A stretch of 64,000 nucleotides of DNA from Perognathus longimembris pacificus (Eukaryota > Chordata > Mammalia > Rodentia > Heteromyidae), in the NCBI RefSeq assembly GCF_023159225.1, contig NC_063188.1, forward strand, positions 32,237,626 through 32,301,625, read 5' to 3'. The translations under genes were made by a program, and so were the position numbers. Shown here piece after piece: positions 39,256 through 50,204 of the stretch (positions are counted from its first letter, which is position 1; each line of letters begins with the position of its first letter). A model generated the notes under the pieces. The model did not search any database, was not told the origin of the DNA, and saw only the letters and a program-made list of their open reading frames with translations.

Positions 39256-39450
39256 GCACCTACTTTTTGTATGTGTCAGTCCTGAAGCTTGAACCGAGGG
39301 CCTGGTCGCTGTCCCTGGCTTCTTTAGTGAATAATTAGACATAAGATTCTCACAGACTTTCCTGTCTGGGATGGCTTTGAACTGTGATCCTCAGATCTTA
39401 ACCTAAGTAGCTAGAATTATAGGCATGAGCCACTGGTGCTCTACACTGCA
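39256..39450 (-). repeat. 7SL-like plus Geo dimeric SINE, antisense, with internal deletion
   Basis: gtcagtcctgaagcttgaac and gctgtccctggcttcttt start the antisense Geo half. Its box A part is missing, and the 7SL half follows directly (cagatcttaacctaagtag, ataggcatgagccactgg). Confidence 0.7.
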
Positions 39451-39459
39451 CCTGCATTT

Positions 39460-39575
39460 TATGTCTGATCCTCATACCTGGGAGCTGGGACATGAATCTT
39501 TATTTTACAAATGAGGAAGTGGTGAGTCTCAGAATTTAAATATCTTTCTCAAGGGTACCTTGTTAGTAAAATTAT
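39460..39575 (-). repeat. MIR, antisense
   Basis: tttattttacaaatgagg, aagtggtgagtctcag. Confidence 0.5.
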
Positions 39576-39775
39576 TTACTTCTTCAACAAATATTAAGTA
39601 CTTTCATCTGCACATCACAGTTCTGAGTACTGGAAATATAGGTGTGAATGAGATATACCCTGGCTTCATGAACTTTAACATGCAATGGAGTAAACTATCT
39701 TATAATCAAAAGACATGTAAATCCTGTTTGACTGTAGTAGATGTGATAATTTTTCTAGAACAGATTTATTTAAAG

Positions 39776-39990
39776 GCACAGTTGGCTCATACCTGAAATC
39801 TCACCTACGCAGGAGGCTGAGACCTGGAGGATCATTGTTCAAAACTAGCTTGGGAAGAAAGGTCCAAAATCACCAGCAAAATGCCAGACTGGAGGCATGG
39901 CTTAAGTGGTAGAGCATCAACTGTGAGGAGCAAGGCAATCAAGAGCATGAGACCTGAGTTCAGCCCTTAGTACTGGCACCTAAACAAATG
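39776..39990 (+). repeat. 7SL-like plus Geo dimeric SINE
   Basis: GTTGGCTCATACCTGAAATC, GCAGGAGGCTGAGACCTGG, then a Geo half (GCATGGCTTAAGTGGTAGAG). Confidence 0.7.
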
Positions 39991-40410
39991 CAGATTGTAA
40001 TTCAAAGATGGGGCCAACATTTTCTCCAAATCTCTCAGGTATTGTTATTCCTGCTGATCCAGGAAATCACACTGAACAAAATCCTAGAGTGAGTCAAGGC
40101 AATAGAAACATTCAGTGGACCCACATCCTTTCATATAATTCAGTCTAAGTAGAAGCATTAATTGCAGCATATTAAAACAAATTTGAAAGGATCAAGACAT
40201 GGGATACCCAGACAGGTATGTTAAGACTGAGGATTCCAGAAACTATGGGTATTCAGATTAAACTAGACCAGGCAGCATTAGTGAAGTCAAAAGTTGTAAT
40301 GCCACAGTTCCTAGAGAAGAATTCATAGGGAGTTGGAGGAAAAATTATAGGAGCGGACAGGCCAGACTCTTAGTTATAAAGGATTATTAGGGCCTAAATA
40401 GCAACTTCTA

Positions 40411-40620
40411 TGAGCTGGGAATATGGCCTAGTGGCAAGAGTGCTTGCCTCATACACATAAAGCCCTGGATTTGACTCCTCAGCACCACATATGTAGAAAA
40501 GGCCAGAAGTGGTGCTGTGGCTCAAGTGGCAGAGTGCTAGCCTTGAGCAAAAAGAAGCCAGGGACAGTGCTCAGGCCCTGAGTTCAAGCACCAAGACTGG
40601 CAAAAAAATCCCAAACAAAT
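40411..40620 (+). repeat. IDL-Geo dimeric SINE
   Basis: Complete dimer flanked by the duplication aaatagcaactt (about 40396-40407 and 40621-40632). Confidence 0.92.
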
Positions 40621-41040
40621 AAATAGCAACTTCCAGGGGGTGCTGGGCCGGGGTGGGGGTGGGGGGAAGGCCAGAAACAGAACAGAACTCTAAGATGAGA
40701 GTTTGGATACAGGATTCAGGAAGTCATCAACACAGTGTCCTAGCAGGACATGAACCTGAATATAGGCAAGAAGCCCTTAAATTCTTCCTGAAGTACAGGG
40801 TTGACTGTAGAGATGAGGCAGAACTCACTGCACTTTTGGCTACAGATAATGAAAAAAGATACTCAGCTGGTTTCTTTGTTGTCTGTCAGGCTAAAAAATG
40901 TAAATATGAAAAATAGTAAATTAGTAATGAGAAGAAGGAGATGGCGGAGAGATCTGTTGAGAGTGCACTGGTGAAAAAGATTTACAAAACATATGGAGGG
41001 AACCTGCTGTTTATAAACTACACCTTCTATTTTTTAATTC

Positions 41041-41735
41041 AATTTTTTTTCAAATTTTTATTATCAAACTGATGTACAGAGAGGTTACAGTTTCATACGT
41101 TAGGCATTGGATACATTTCTTGTACTATTTGTTACCTTGTCCCTCATACCCCCCTCCCTCCTCCCCCTTTCTCTTCCCCCAACTCCCGGAGGTGTTCAGT
41201 TCACTTACACCAAACAGTTTTGCAAGTATTGCTTTTGTAGTTGTTTGTCTTTTTTTACCCTGTGTCTCTCAAATTTGGTATTCCCTTTCAATTTCCTACT
41301 TGCAATACCAGTATACACGGTTTCCAATATACTCAGATAAGATTACAGAGATAGTGTAGGTACAACCACAGGAAGGTGATACAAGAACATCATCAATAAT
41401 AGAAGCTACAGATACACATAGGACGTTGAAAGTAGTTACAACTGTGATATAACAATTGTTTCCATAACATGGAGTTCATTTCACTTAGCATCATCTTATG
41501 TGTTCATAAGGGTATAGCTATTGGGCCTTGTGATGCTCTGCTATGACTTGCCTAAACCTGTACTAATTATTCCCAATAAGGGAGACCATGTTTCTTTGGG
41601 TCTGGCTCACTTCACTTAGTATAATTTTTTCCAAGTCCTTCCATTTCCTTACAAATGGGACAATGTCATTCTTTCTGATAGAGGCATAAAATTCCATTGT
41701 GTATATGTACCACATTTTCCTGATCCTTTTAATTT
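41041..41735 (-). repeat. LINE-1 3' end (ORF2 tail and 3' UTR), antisense
   Basis: Starts with a T tract and the L1 3'-end word ttattatcaaactgatgtac. A C-rich patch (41149-41190) mirrors the G-rich tract of the sense L1 at 47.56 kb. It ends in the usual antisense ORF2 region (ccttccatttccttacaaat; ccattgtgtatatgtaccac). It is 5' truncated. Confidence 0.88.
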
Positions 41736-41926
41736 AATTTTTAAAATGATCTTTAAAACTACATCCCTGATGAAAACAGAAGAAATACAAGAGGAATCTA
41801 GAAAATCTAAAATGGTGGGTTCCAAGTGAACTTCACAAAGGATAAGTCCCAAGTATTGCAACTATTCTGAGCAGAGTACAATATTTTATGACGATATTAG
41901 AAGGTACATCCTTTCATCTTTTGTGA

Positions 41927-41927
<1 letters not shown>

Positions 41928-41966
<39 letters not shown>

Positions 41967-41988
41967 CAGAGAGAGAGAGAGAGAGAGC
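41928..41988. repeat. (GT)n followed by (GA)n
   Basis: About 37 bases of GT, then GACA, then about 20 bases of GA. Confidence 0.95.
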
Positions 41989-42004
41989 AGGTACTAGAGC
42001 TTGA

Positions 42005-42198
42005 AATGAGTGATTTTACTTTTTTTATTTATGGCTGACCTTCTACAGCCATACTGTGACTGCACTTTGCTGGTTAATTGGAATTATGAATCTCATGTTG
42101 TTGTTTTTTTCCTGCCTGAGCTGTCTTGGAACTGTGGTCCTCAAAACTCAGCTTCCTGAGTAGCTAGGATTATAGATGTTAGTCACAGGCACCTGGTT
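42005..42198 (-). repeat. 7SL-like plus Geo dimeric SINE, antisense, degenerate
   Basis: gctggttaattggaattatg (linker), cagcttcctgagtagctagg, gttagtcacaggcacctgg. Confidence 0.65.
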
Positions 42199-42589
42199 CT
42201 TTTTCTGAATTCTGATTGTTAGAGGCAAGTCACACTATGGCCAGCCCATGCTCAAAGGGAGGAAATGACACAAAGGTGCGAATACTACGAGGGCAAGACC
42301 GTTGGGAGCCACAGGTGAAGCTTCTTAGCACCATATTGTTTGCCCTCTGTTCCCCAACACTTCATGATGCTTCCATATGCAATGTATATGCACCCACTCC
42401 TCAGGTCCTTCAAATCTTGTATCATTGCAGCATCAACTCAAAGCCTAGGAATCTTTTCATCTAAATGAGACCTAGGAATGCCTGAGACTCTGATGTAGTT
42501 ACTTACATATATCTACGGGAGTTTCTATTAATGTGCAGACATATTATAAGCATGCCCTCCAGCTCAGGTCCTAAGCCTCTCCCTCAAAA

Positions 42590-42960
42590 CCACTTGATCT
42601 GGCCAGGACTAACGGCAGCTGGCCTTTAGCCCTGGCTATCTCTCCCATGTTACTTTCCGGAGCTGTATTTTACCCCTACCCACAAGCTGCATCAGGGGAA
42701 TGCTTCCTGTTAACTGTTAAAATCAGAAATCCCTTCCCGGCTATGTGCCATCTTTAGCATTCAGCTGCGCACTTAGGCAGAGGACTTCCCTTACTACCTG
42801 CCCCTAGCCCAACTATATATTTGACCCTGAACAAAGGACGGGCACCATTTCTCTCTCTCCCACGGGGGAGGCAGCCTTGTCAGCCTCATCTGGCAATAAC
42901 ATGTACACAGCTGTGTCCGTGTGGCCTTCTGGGATGGGTGTTTTCAACTATCACCCCGTA
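42590..42960 (+). mobile_element. LTR-like block (probable solo endogenous retrovirus LTR)
   Basis: A TATA-like CTATATATTTG at about 42813 is followed by CTCTCTCCCACGGGGGAGGC and, 30 bases later, CAATAACA in poly(A)-signal position. This is the U3-R-U5 order typical of LTRs. I could not fix the TG...CA ends or a target duplication. Confidence 0.4.
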
Positions 42961-43209
42961 GACTTCTCCCAAAATGACAGTGGAACTGGCAGATTATGAT
43001 AACTGCTATAGATAACAGCCATGTTCAAGATAGGAGGGAATTGTATACACAAAGGAGGTACTATTTTATAGTAATTCTGTAATCCAGCCAGGTAAAAGGT
43101 GGCAGTTGCTTAATTAGGTCTCAAGGCCTTGAAATAATTATCCATGGCTCCATGCTCTGAGCTTGTGATGCCATCCTTACATTTTCTTTTCCATGAAAAG
43201 TACTACATC

Positions 43210-43416
43210 GGGGCCAGGAGTTTGGCCTAATGGTAAAGTGCTTGCCTCGCATGCATGAAGCCCTGGATTCAATTCCTCAGCACCACATACACAGAAAAAG
43301 CCAGAAGTGGCGCTGTGACTCAAGCGGTAGAGTGCTAGCCTTGAGCAAAAGAAGCTTAGGGACAGTGCCCAGGCCCTGGGTCCAAGCCCTAGAACTGGCA
43401 AAAAAAGAAAGTAAAG
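43210..43416 (+). repeat. IDL-Geo dimeric SINE
   Basis: Complete dimer with an unusual start (GGGGCCAGGAGTTTGGCC). It is flanked by aaaagtactacat (about 43196-43208) and aaaagtactgcat (about 43418-43430). Confidence 0.9.
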
Positions 43417-43934
43417 AAAAAGTACTGCATGGGTGTAGGTTCCTCAGCCTACTTCCAGTGAAATTGTGGTACAACTGCTTCCTTATCTACTATGAGTCTC
43501 CCTTTCTGCCCAAGGTGTCAATGCTTGTGCCAAAAGCTTTCTCTAAATGTTTGTGGGATATGTTGTAAGCCTTGTTGGGGTATACTACATTAGATAAAAG
43601 CGTAATTATATTTTCAATAATAAAGCTTTTTCTTTGGAACATTGCTCATTCAGCTGATAGAAAGTGTTCGTTGGCTTCCTAAAGGGCCCTTTTTGTTCAC
43701 TTGGATATGCAAATTAAGCACACAGTTTTTTGGTTTTTTTTAGTGAGTCTTGGGTGTTTCTGAAACATATTCTCATTTTAAACATAAGCTCCCACAGTCA
43801 TCTATACACAATCATCTATACAGGCAAATTTATGTGTATAGCATCCTTTTCTACAGGAAAAAAAGGGAATACAAGAAACCATTTCTTTCTTTATGTTCTT
43901 TTTATTATGTGTAGTACTGTAGGATTTGTATTTT

Positions 43935-44120
43935 GTGAATCTCTGTGGTATTTCTGGGATTTGAACTTCATGTACTTACAAGGCAGGTACTCTACCAGTT
44001 GACCCATGCCTTCAGTCATTTTGATTTAGTTATGTGTATTTTTTGTGAATGTACTGTGGTTTGAGGACCTCATCATTGACAAGCAGGGACTCTGCTATTT
44101 GAGCCATGCCCCCAGCCCAT
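43935..44120 (-). repeat. Two antisense ID/dID-like SINE units
   Basis: First unit: gggatttgaacttcatgtac, aaggcaggtactctaccag. Second unit: gtggtttgaggacctcatc, gcagggactctgctatttg, ending gcccccagccc. Confidence 0.6.
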
Positions 44121-44124
44121 GTAT

Positions 44125-44360
44125 AGTTATTTTTTAAAATAGGATCTCACTTTTTATCTGGATTGATCTGGACCACAATCTTATTTATACTTCCCACTTA
44201 GCTGAGATGACAGTTATACACCACTGCACCTCGCTTTTTATTGATGAAAATGGGATCTCATGCACCTTTGGCCCCAGCTGGTCTCAAATCATGATCCTTC
44301 TCATCTCAACCTTCCTCAGTAGGTAGGATTACATATGCGATCCACATGTAACCAGCTTCT
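44125..44360 (-). repeat. Antisense B1-like SINEs, two units
   Basis: aaaataggatctcactttt, gacagttatacaccactgc; then gggatctcatgcacctttgg, gctggtctcaaatcatgatc. Confidence 0.6.
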
Positions 44361-44681
44361 TACATTTATTTTTGGTGTAAGTTAATTGTATAAAGGATTT
44401 TCATTGTAAAGCTTCCATTTCCCATTTATTATAATCCATTTCCCATTTATTATAATTTATTAAAATTCCTGTATCCTGCCCCATTTTAACAGCTTCCAGT
44501 GAGTTTCATTATACTGTTTTCATACTTACATACAATGTACTTGCTTCCCCCCTCCCCGCCTAACCGTTCTTCTTTCATAGTCTTTGTTATTATAATCATT
44601 ATTATTTTTCCCTTAGTTTTGTCCAGATTCCTTGTGTGAACCAAAATATGATATTTGTCTTTGTGAATTATTTCTTAGGAA
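44361..44681 (-). repeat. LINE-1 3' region, antisense, old
   Basis: gcttccagtgagtttcatta, catacttacatacaatgtac and a C-rich patch (cccccctccccgcc) resemble an antisense older L1 3' UTR. Confidence 0.45.
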
Positions 44682-44690
44682 ACTATTCTT

Positions 44691-44882
44691 TTTGCCAGTG
44701 CTGAAGCTTGGACTCCGGGCCTAAGCACTGTTCATGGTTTCTTTTTGCTCAAGGCTAGCACTCCACCACTTGAGCCACAGCACCACTTCTGGCTGTTTTC
44801 TATATATGTGGTGCTGAAAATCGAACCCAGAGCTTCATGCATGCTAGGCAAGCACTCTACCACTAAGCCACATTTCCAGCCC
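44691..44882 (-). repeat. IDL-Geo dimeric SINE, antisense (older of a pair)
   Basis: Antisense dimer ending ccacatttccagccc. It is bounded by actattctt at 44682-44690 and 44883-44891, and is more diverged than its neighbour. Confidence 0.88.
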
Positions 44883-44891
44883 ACTATTCTT

Positions 44892-45112
44892 TTTTTTTTT
44901 TTTTTTTTTTTTTTGCCAGTCCTGGGGCTTGGACTCAGGGCCTGAGCACTGTCCCTGGCTTCATTTTGCTCAAGGCTAGCACTCTGCCACTTGAGTCACA
45001 GCGCCACTTCTGGCCATTTTCTATATATGTGGTGCTGGGGAATTGAACCCAGGGCCTCATGCATACGGGGCAAGCACTCTTGCCACTAGGCCATATCCCC
45101 AGCCCCTTGCCC
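44892..45112 (-). repeat. IDL-Geo dimeric SINE, antisense (younger of a pair)
   Basis: A T tail of about 26, then an antisense dimer close to consensus. It is bounded by the same actattctt word at 44883-44891 and 45113-45121. Confidence 0.9.
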
Positions 45113-45470
45113 ACTATTCTTAATTTTAGCATTTTCTGCTCTTAAGAGAGAGAATAAGAGTGCTCAAACCATTGATTTCTGGCTTTTTCTTGTTTAATAG
45201 TTTTCTTCTTAATTTATCTCTCTCACCCCATGTTTTACTTTTTCCTTGTTTATTCATCATTATTTTATTGATTACATATTGAAATAACATTGTGGATGAG
45301 TTGCACTATGCCAAATTGTTAAAATTAATTTATGTGCTTCTTTTCTTTTTACTTTTTAAACATTTATTATTTGTACAAAGGTTTTTATTGTGATGCTTCC
45401 GTACATGCACATGCTATGTTATCATATTTGACACTTCTGTTTCTGTTCCTTGTCCTCATCACACATTTTT

Positions 45471-45545
45471 TTTTCAAATTTTTATTATCAAACTGATGTA
45501 CAGAGAGGTTACAGTTTCACACGTTAGGCATTGGATACATTTCTT
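45471..45545 (-). repeat. 75-bp LINE-1 3' end insertion with a 16-bp target duplication
   Basis: The insert is only the last ~70 bases of the same L1 3' end as at 41.05 kb (ttattatcaaactgatgtac, gttacagtttcacacgttag). The word ctcatcacacattttt stands on both sides at 45455-45470 and 45546-45561. Confidence 0.9.
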
Positions 45546-45561
45546 CTCATCACACATTTTT

Positions 45562-45832
45562 AATTTTCTTAGTTTTATATGGGTTTTGTTATGACCTTTT
45601 CAAATGTACACTCAATACACTTTGATTATGTTCTCCCCTTACTCTCTCTTTCTTCCTATATCACTCTCCACTGGTTTCCTCCCTCAAATAGTCCCGCTTT
45701 TACATTCATGTTCCTTTTTCAATGTTATAGATAACACAGATGAAAGAAAGCATGTCATTTGTGTTTCACAATCAAGCTGATTTCACTAAATAGTGATCTC
45801 TCATTTCTTCCATTTTTCAGCAAATGACATAA
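45562..45832 (-). repeat. LINE-1 3' UTR/ORF2 end, antisense, first part (split by a SINE)
   Basis: gttttatatgggttttgtta, acactcaatacactttgatt and gctgatttcactaaatag read as an antisense old L1. The element continues after the SINE at 45846-46049. Confidence 0.65.
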
Positions 45833-45845
45833 TTCCATTCTTCTT

Positions 45846-46049
45846 CTTTTTTCCCCCTTAGTTCTGGGGCTTGGGACTCAGGGCCTGAGCACTGTCCCTG
45901 GCTTCTTTTTGCTCAAGGCTAGCACTCTACCTCTTGAGCCACAGTACCACTTCCAGCTTTTTCTGTATAGGTGGTGCTGAGGAATCAAACCCAGGGTTTC
46001 ATGCATGCTAGGCAAGCTCTCTACCTCTAAGCCACATTCCCAGCCCCAG
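45846..46049 (-). repeat. IDL-Geo dimeric SINE inserted in an antisense LINE-1
   Basis: Complete antisense dimer with a 13-bp duplication, ttccattcttctt, at 45833-45845 and 46050-46062. Confidence 0.9.
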
Positions 46050-46062
46050 TTCCATTCTTCTT

Positions 46063-46440
46063 TATTGCTTAATAACGCTTCAATATTTATTGATACTATA
46101 TTTTCTTGGTCCATGCCTTGGTTGATGGGCACCTAGATTGATTCTATAGTTTGACTATTATGAATACTGCAGCTATAAACATGAGTATGCAGTATATCTA
46201 AAGTATGCTGACTTACTTTCATCAGGTGTATAGCAAGATCATATGGTAGTTAAAAAAAAACTTTGGGGGAAACTCCATACTGATTTCCATAGTGGTTACA
46301 CTAGTTTGCATTCCTATAGTGTATAAAGGTTCTGGCCTTTTGGCCAGTACTCATTTGCTTTCTTGCAGATAGCCATTTTGACTAAGGTAAGATGAAATAA
46401 GATGAAATCTCAGCACTCATATTTTTCTTTAAATGGCAAG
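46063..46440 (-). repeat. LINE-1 ORF2 3' part, antisense, second part
   Basis: ttgactattatgaatactgc, agctataaacatgagtatgc, ccatactgatttccatagtg and gccattttgactaaggtaag are standard antisense ORF2 landmarks in the expected order. Confidence 0.85.
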
Positions 46441-47140
46441 AATATAACATCATCAAACCTTTGCTTGCAAATCTCTTTGCTTATATCACTGAGTTCATTA
46501 CTCAGATGTTTTGCTTTCCATGTGACTACAAATGATAATGCTACTAAACATTCTGCAATGGTAAAGTAAGCACCTCCCTCCTTCCCATTTCTAATAACAT
46601 ATTCTTCATGTGTCTGCTCAAGGCAATTTAAGCTATCTTTAACACACTACTCAAAATCCTTCAAGTTTTACTCACTGTCAGGCTCCCAACCTACTCCCAC
46701 ATTTATTTATAAACAGTCCTGTATCAGATATCTATTTGAGCATAACAAATTAGTCTCAGATGTAGAAGCTTGGAATAGAAATGTTTATAGTTTCACCAAT
46801 TCACTTTAGAAATCTAGTTGCAGCTTAGCTAGATTCTCTGTTTCAAGATCACTCACAGGTTACAGTCATATCAAGGCTTAACTGGGGAAGAAAATCCTTA
46901 AAACTCCTGGTTTTAGTTGGTTGTTCATAGCTCTTCATGAGCTTTTGGAATGATGGCCTCTGGTCATCAATGACTATTGGTCAAATGCTACTCTCAGTTG
47001 CTTATGACAGAAGCATTCCCACTGGGAATCTCCTAACATGGAGGCTTAATCTTTTAGATTAGAAAGAAAAAAAGCCAGAAGTACAAACAGGAGTCACAAT
47101 GCTTAATAAGCTAGTCTTGGGAGCCAGACCCTAAGAAACA
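46441..47140. other. Intergenic, no recognised feature
   Basis: Possibly worn L1 or unique sequence; nothing specific is recognised. Confidence 0.35.
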
Positions 47141-47700
47141 TGGACATTATGGTTTCCCTCATAGGGAATAATTAGTACAGGTTTAGGCTAGTCACAGCAG
47201 AGGATCACAATAGCCCAATAGCTATGCCCTTATGAACACATAAGATGATGCTAAGTGAAATGAACTCCATGTTATGGAAACGAGTATTATATCACTATTG
47301 TAATTACTTTCAACATGCCATGTGAGACCATAGCTTTTATTTGTTGATGATCCTCTTGTATCTTGTATCCCTTTCCTGTGGTTGCCCCCGTGCTATCACT
47401 GTATCTCTTCTGAGTACCCTGGATACTGTATACACTGGTATTAGAACTAGGGAAGTGAAAGGGAATATCAAAATCGAGAGACAAAGGATATAAAGACAAA
47501 CGACTCCAAAACCAATACTTACAAAACCATTTGGTATAAACCAACTGAACAACTCATGGGGGGGGTGGGGAGAGGGAAAGGGGGAAGGGGGCAGGGGAAT
47601 GAGGGAAGAGGTAACAAACAGTACAAAAAATGTACCCACTACCTTACATATGAAACTGTAACCCCTCTGTACATCACTTTGATAATAAATAAGTAATTAT
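47141..47700 (+). repeat. LINE-1 3' UTR, sense
   Basis: This is the reverse complement of the element at 41.04-41.5 kb: ATGCTAAGTGAAATGAACTC, then a G-rich tract (47559-47606), then GTACATCACTTTGATAATAA at the 3' end with a short A-rich tail. Confidence 0.88.
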
Positions 47701-47736
47701 TCAGAAAAAATAAACTGGTCTTAGAAAAACAATTCT

Positions 47737-47939
47737 TTTTTTTTTTTTCCAGTCCTGGGCCTTGGACTCAGGGCCTGAGCACTGTCCCTGGCTTCTTTTT
47801 GCTCAAGGCTAGTACTCTGCCACTTGAGTCACAGCGCCACTTCTGGCCATTTTCTGTATATGTGGTGCTGGGGATTTGAACCCAGGGCTTAAAGTATACG
47901 AGGCAAGCACTCTTGCCACTAGGCCATATCCCCAGCCCT
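47737..47939 (-). repeat. IDL-Geo dimeric SINE, antisense
   Basis: Complete antisense dimer with duplication ttagaaaaacaattct (47721-47736), and the same word with small changes at 47940-47956. It sits just past the L1 3' end. Confidence 0.9.
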
Positions 47940-48079
47940 TTAGAAAAAAAAATTCTATCACTTTGGCTTTATGCAATTCATTAGAACAAAGCTACTAGAT
48001 CCAGCCCACATTAAGAAAAAAGTAATTATACAAGAATACAAAAAGTGAGGATTACTGTAAGTGATTTTACAGTAGTCTA

Positions 48080-49935
48080 CCACAGCAATAGAAATGTCTC
48101 AAATGAGACAAAGAGAAAACAATTTATAAAAATAACTGAGTGGCAGTGAACTGTGATTCAACTCATGGTTTTAATTGCATGTCCAAATGGGAAGAAAGGT
48201 GTAGAGAGAAAAAAGTGCTGGAATAAATAATGGTTCCCAACTTGGTCAAAATGATAAAACTCCAGATACAAAAAAAACAAAAAACAAAAAACAAGCAATC
48301 AAAAACAGCAACAACAACAAAATAAACAAAACTCACCTAAACTCCAAACACAAGAAACATAGTTACACCAAGCACATATTTCTCAAAACCAGTGATAAAG
48401 AGGAAATCTCAGACATAAACAAAATCACGTTCTGTATAGAAAAACAAAAATAAGAATGGTAAACAATTTTTCATGAGAAACCATACAAATGAGAAAACCC
48501 AGAGCAATGTCACTAAAGTAGAAAGATATTTTCACTTAGTATGGAATTCTAAGTTTACAGTTTTTCAATGTTTTAATAAACTGCTTTGTTATAAGACCCC
48601 ACGCCACCATGCATATGGTATTGGTGGGCATCATCTGGGGACTTTGGCTTTCTAACCTACCCTGCTGGAGGGTTAGACTGGCGATGAATTTCCTTTACCC
48701 TGTAGAGCTACTCCTGTGTTACTCAGACAGAAGTGTGTAAGTGAAGACCTACCAGAGACCTGATTCCATTTCCATTCATAGTTGATAAGTATTCCCCACT
48801 CTAGAGTATCAGAAGAGACTGAGTAGGAAATCCAGACTTACTATCCCTGCATGGCAGTAATGGGGCAGAATATGACCTTTCGCTTCCAGAAAGAAGCCAG
48901 CTGCAGTAAAAAAAATACAAAAATACATAAAATACTATCTGACATATTCAAATTACTATAAAATATTTATCATATTAAGAGCAAGGAAGGTCTCAAAAAG
49001 AATTAGTAGATACCAACATCGATGAAAGATTTGACAGAATTATGTGAGACAGTTTGAAATATTCATTATGACATGCTTTAATAAGCAATGTGATTACAAT
49101 AAACATAAAAACCGGAAACTCGCAGGAAAGTCATAGATGATATAAAGGAGAAAGAATGGAATTTTAGAAGAGAAACCAAAATAAAAATTAAAAAAATAAA
49201 AATCTCAAAGGAAGGTTCAACAGCAGAGTGGAGGGGACAGATGAAAGAATCAGTGATGCGGAAGCCAGGAGAGTAAAAGCTTTCCTAATCTCAACAACAA
49301 AGAGGAATATACTGGGGGGAAAAATGAACAGGGCCTCAAATCACATGAACAGAGCTTCAAAATAAATGAAGCAAAAACTGATGAAATTTCAAGGAGTAAT
49401 AAGCAATTCTATAAGTCTAATTTGATATCTCCACAACTCCTCTCAATAATTCATAGGACAAGTAGACAGAAAATCAGTAACGACATAGTTTAACTAAAAA
49501 ATACCATCAATCAACTGCATTTAAGTGACATTTCTAGAATGCTCCACCCAACAACAGCATGATACACATCTTTTTCAAGTATACATAGAATATTTACCAA
49601 GATATGCCAGAGTCTAGGCCATGAAACAAGTCTCAGTAATTTTTAAAAACATCCAAGCTATATAAAGTGTATTCTCTGTCTACAGTATAAATATTTTAGG
49701 CACCAACAGTAGAAAGATACTTATAAAATCTCTGCATCTTTTCCAAGTGATTAACAACCTTTTAATTAACCAATGGGTCAGAGAAAAAAATTAAAGGGAA
49801 ATTAGGAAGTATTTTAAACAGAATGAAAACATATCAAAATAACTAGGATATTTGCAAAGCAGTATTTATCAAGAAACTTAAAACAGAGTACATTTATATT
49901 AGTCACAAAGAAAAATGATCACAAAAGCAACTTGT
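48080..49935 (+). repeat. Ancient LINE-1, sense, degenerate
   Basis: A-rich strand. Words in L1 order include GATAAAGAGGAAATCTCAG near 48396, CAAGTAGACAGAAAATCAG near 49460, GCTCCACCCAACAACAGCAT near 49540, and CCAATGGGTCAGAGAAAAAA near 49770. It carries many stops and no intact frame. The order fits a mammalian L1M-type body. Confidence 0.75.
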
Positions 49936-49951
49936 TTTCTCTATAAGAAAC

Positions 49952-50077
49952 TAGAAGAGCCATGTATGGTGGCGGATGCCTATAATCCTGACACCAGAAA
50001 GGCAGAGACAGGAAGACTAAAAGTTCCAAGCCAGCCTGGGTTACAAAGTGAGACTCTGTCTCAACAAAATGCTAATC
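49952..50077 (+). repeat. B1-like SINE, sense
   Basis: GCCATGTATGGTGGCGGATG, CCTATAATCCTGACACC, CCAGCCTGGGTTACAAAGTG, AGACTCTGTCTC. Confidence 0.85.
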
Positions 50078-50204
50078 TATTTTGTCAGAAAGCAGATAAA
50101 AGATGGAAGATAGAAAGGGGCAAAGGCAAGAAAGTTAAGGAAACTTCATGTGAAACTTTGTCAACTATAACTCAATAAAACTAAGAAATCAAAGAAACTG
50201 AGCT

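Noticed and set aside
38690..39450. Regular repetition that could suggest a tandem or CRISPR-like array
   Set aside because: The units are diverged antisense SINEs of several types without regular spacers; CRISPR is not expected in a mammalian genome.
43177..43568. Recurrent frames with similar peptides (for example around 43.2, 9.4, 27.8, 44.9, 51.5, 58.5 and 62.4 kb)
   Set aside because: The similarity comes from the IDL-Geo SINE read in the same frame; it is not a protein family.
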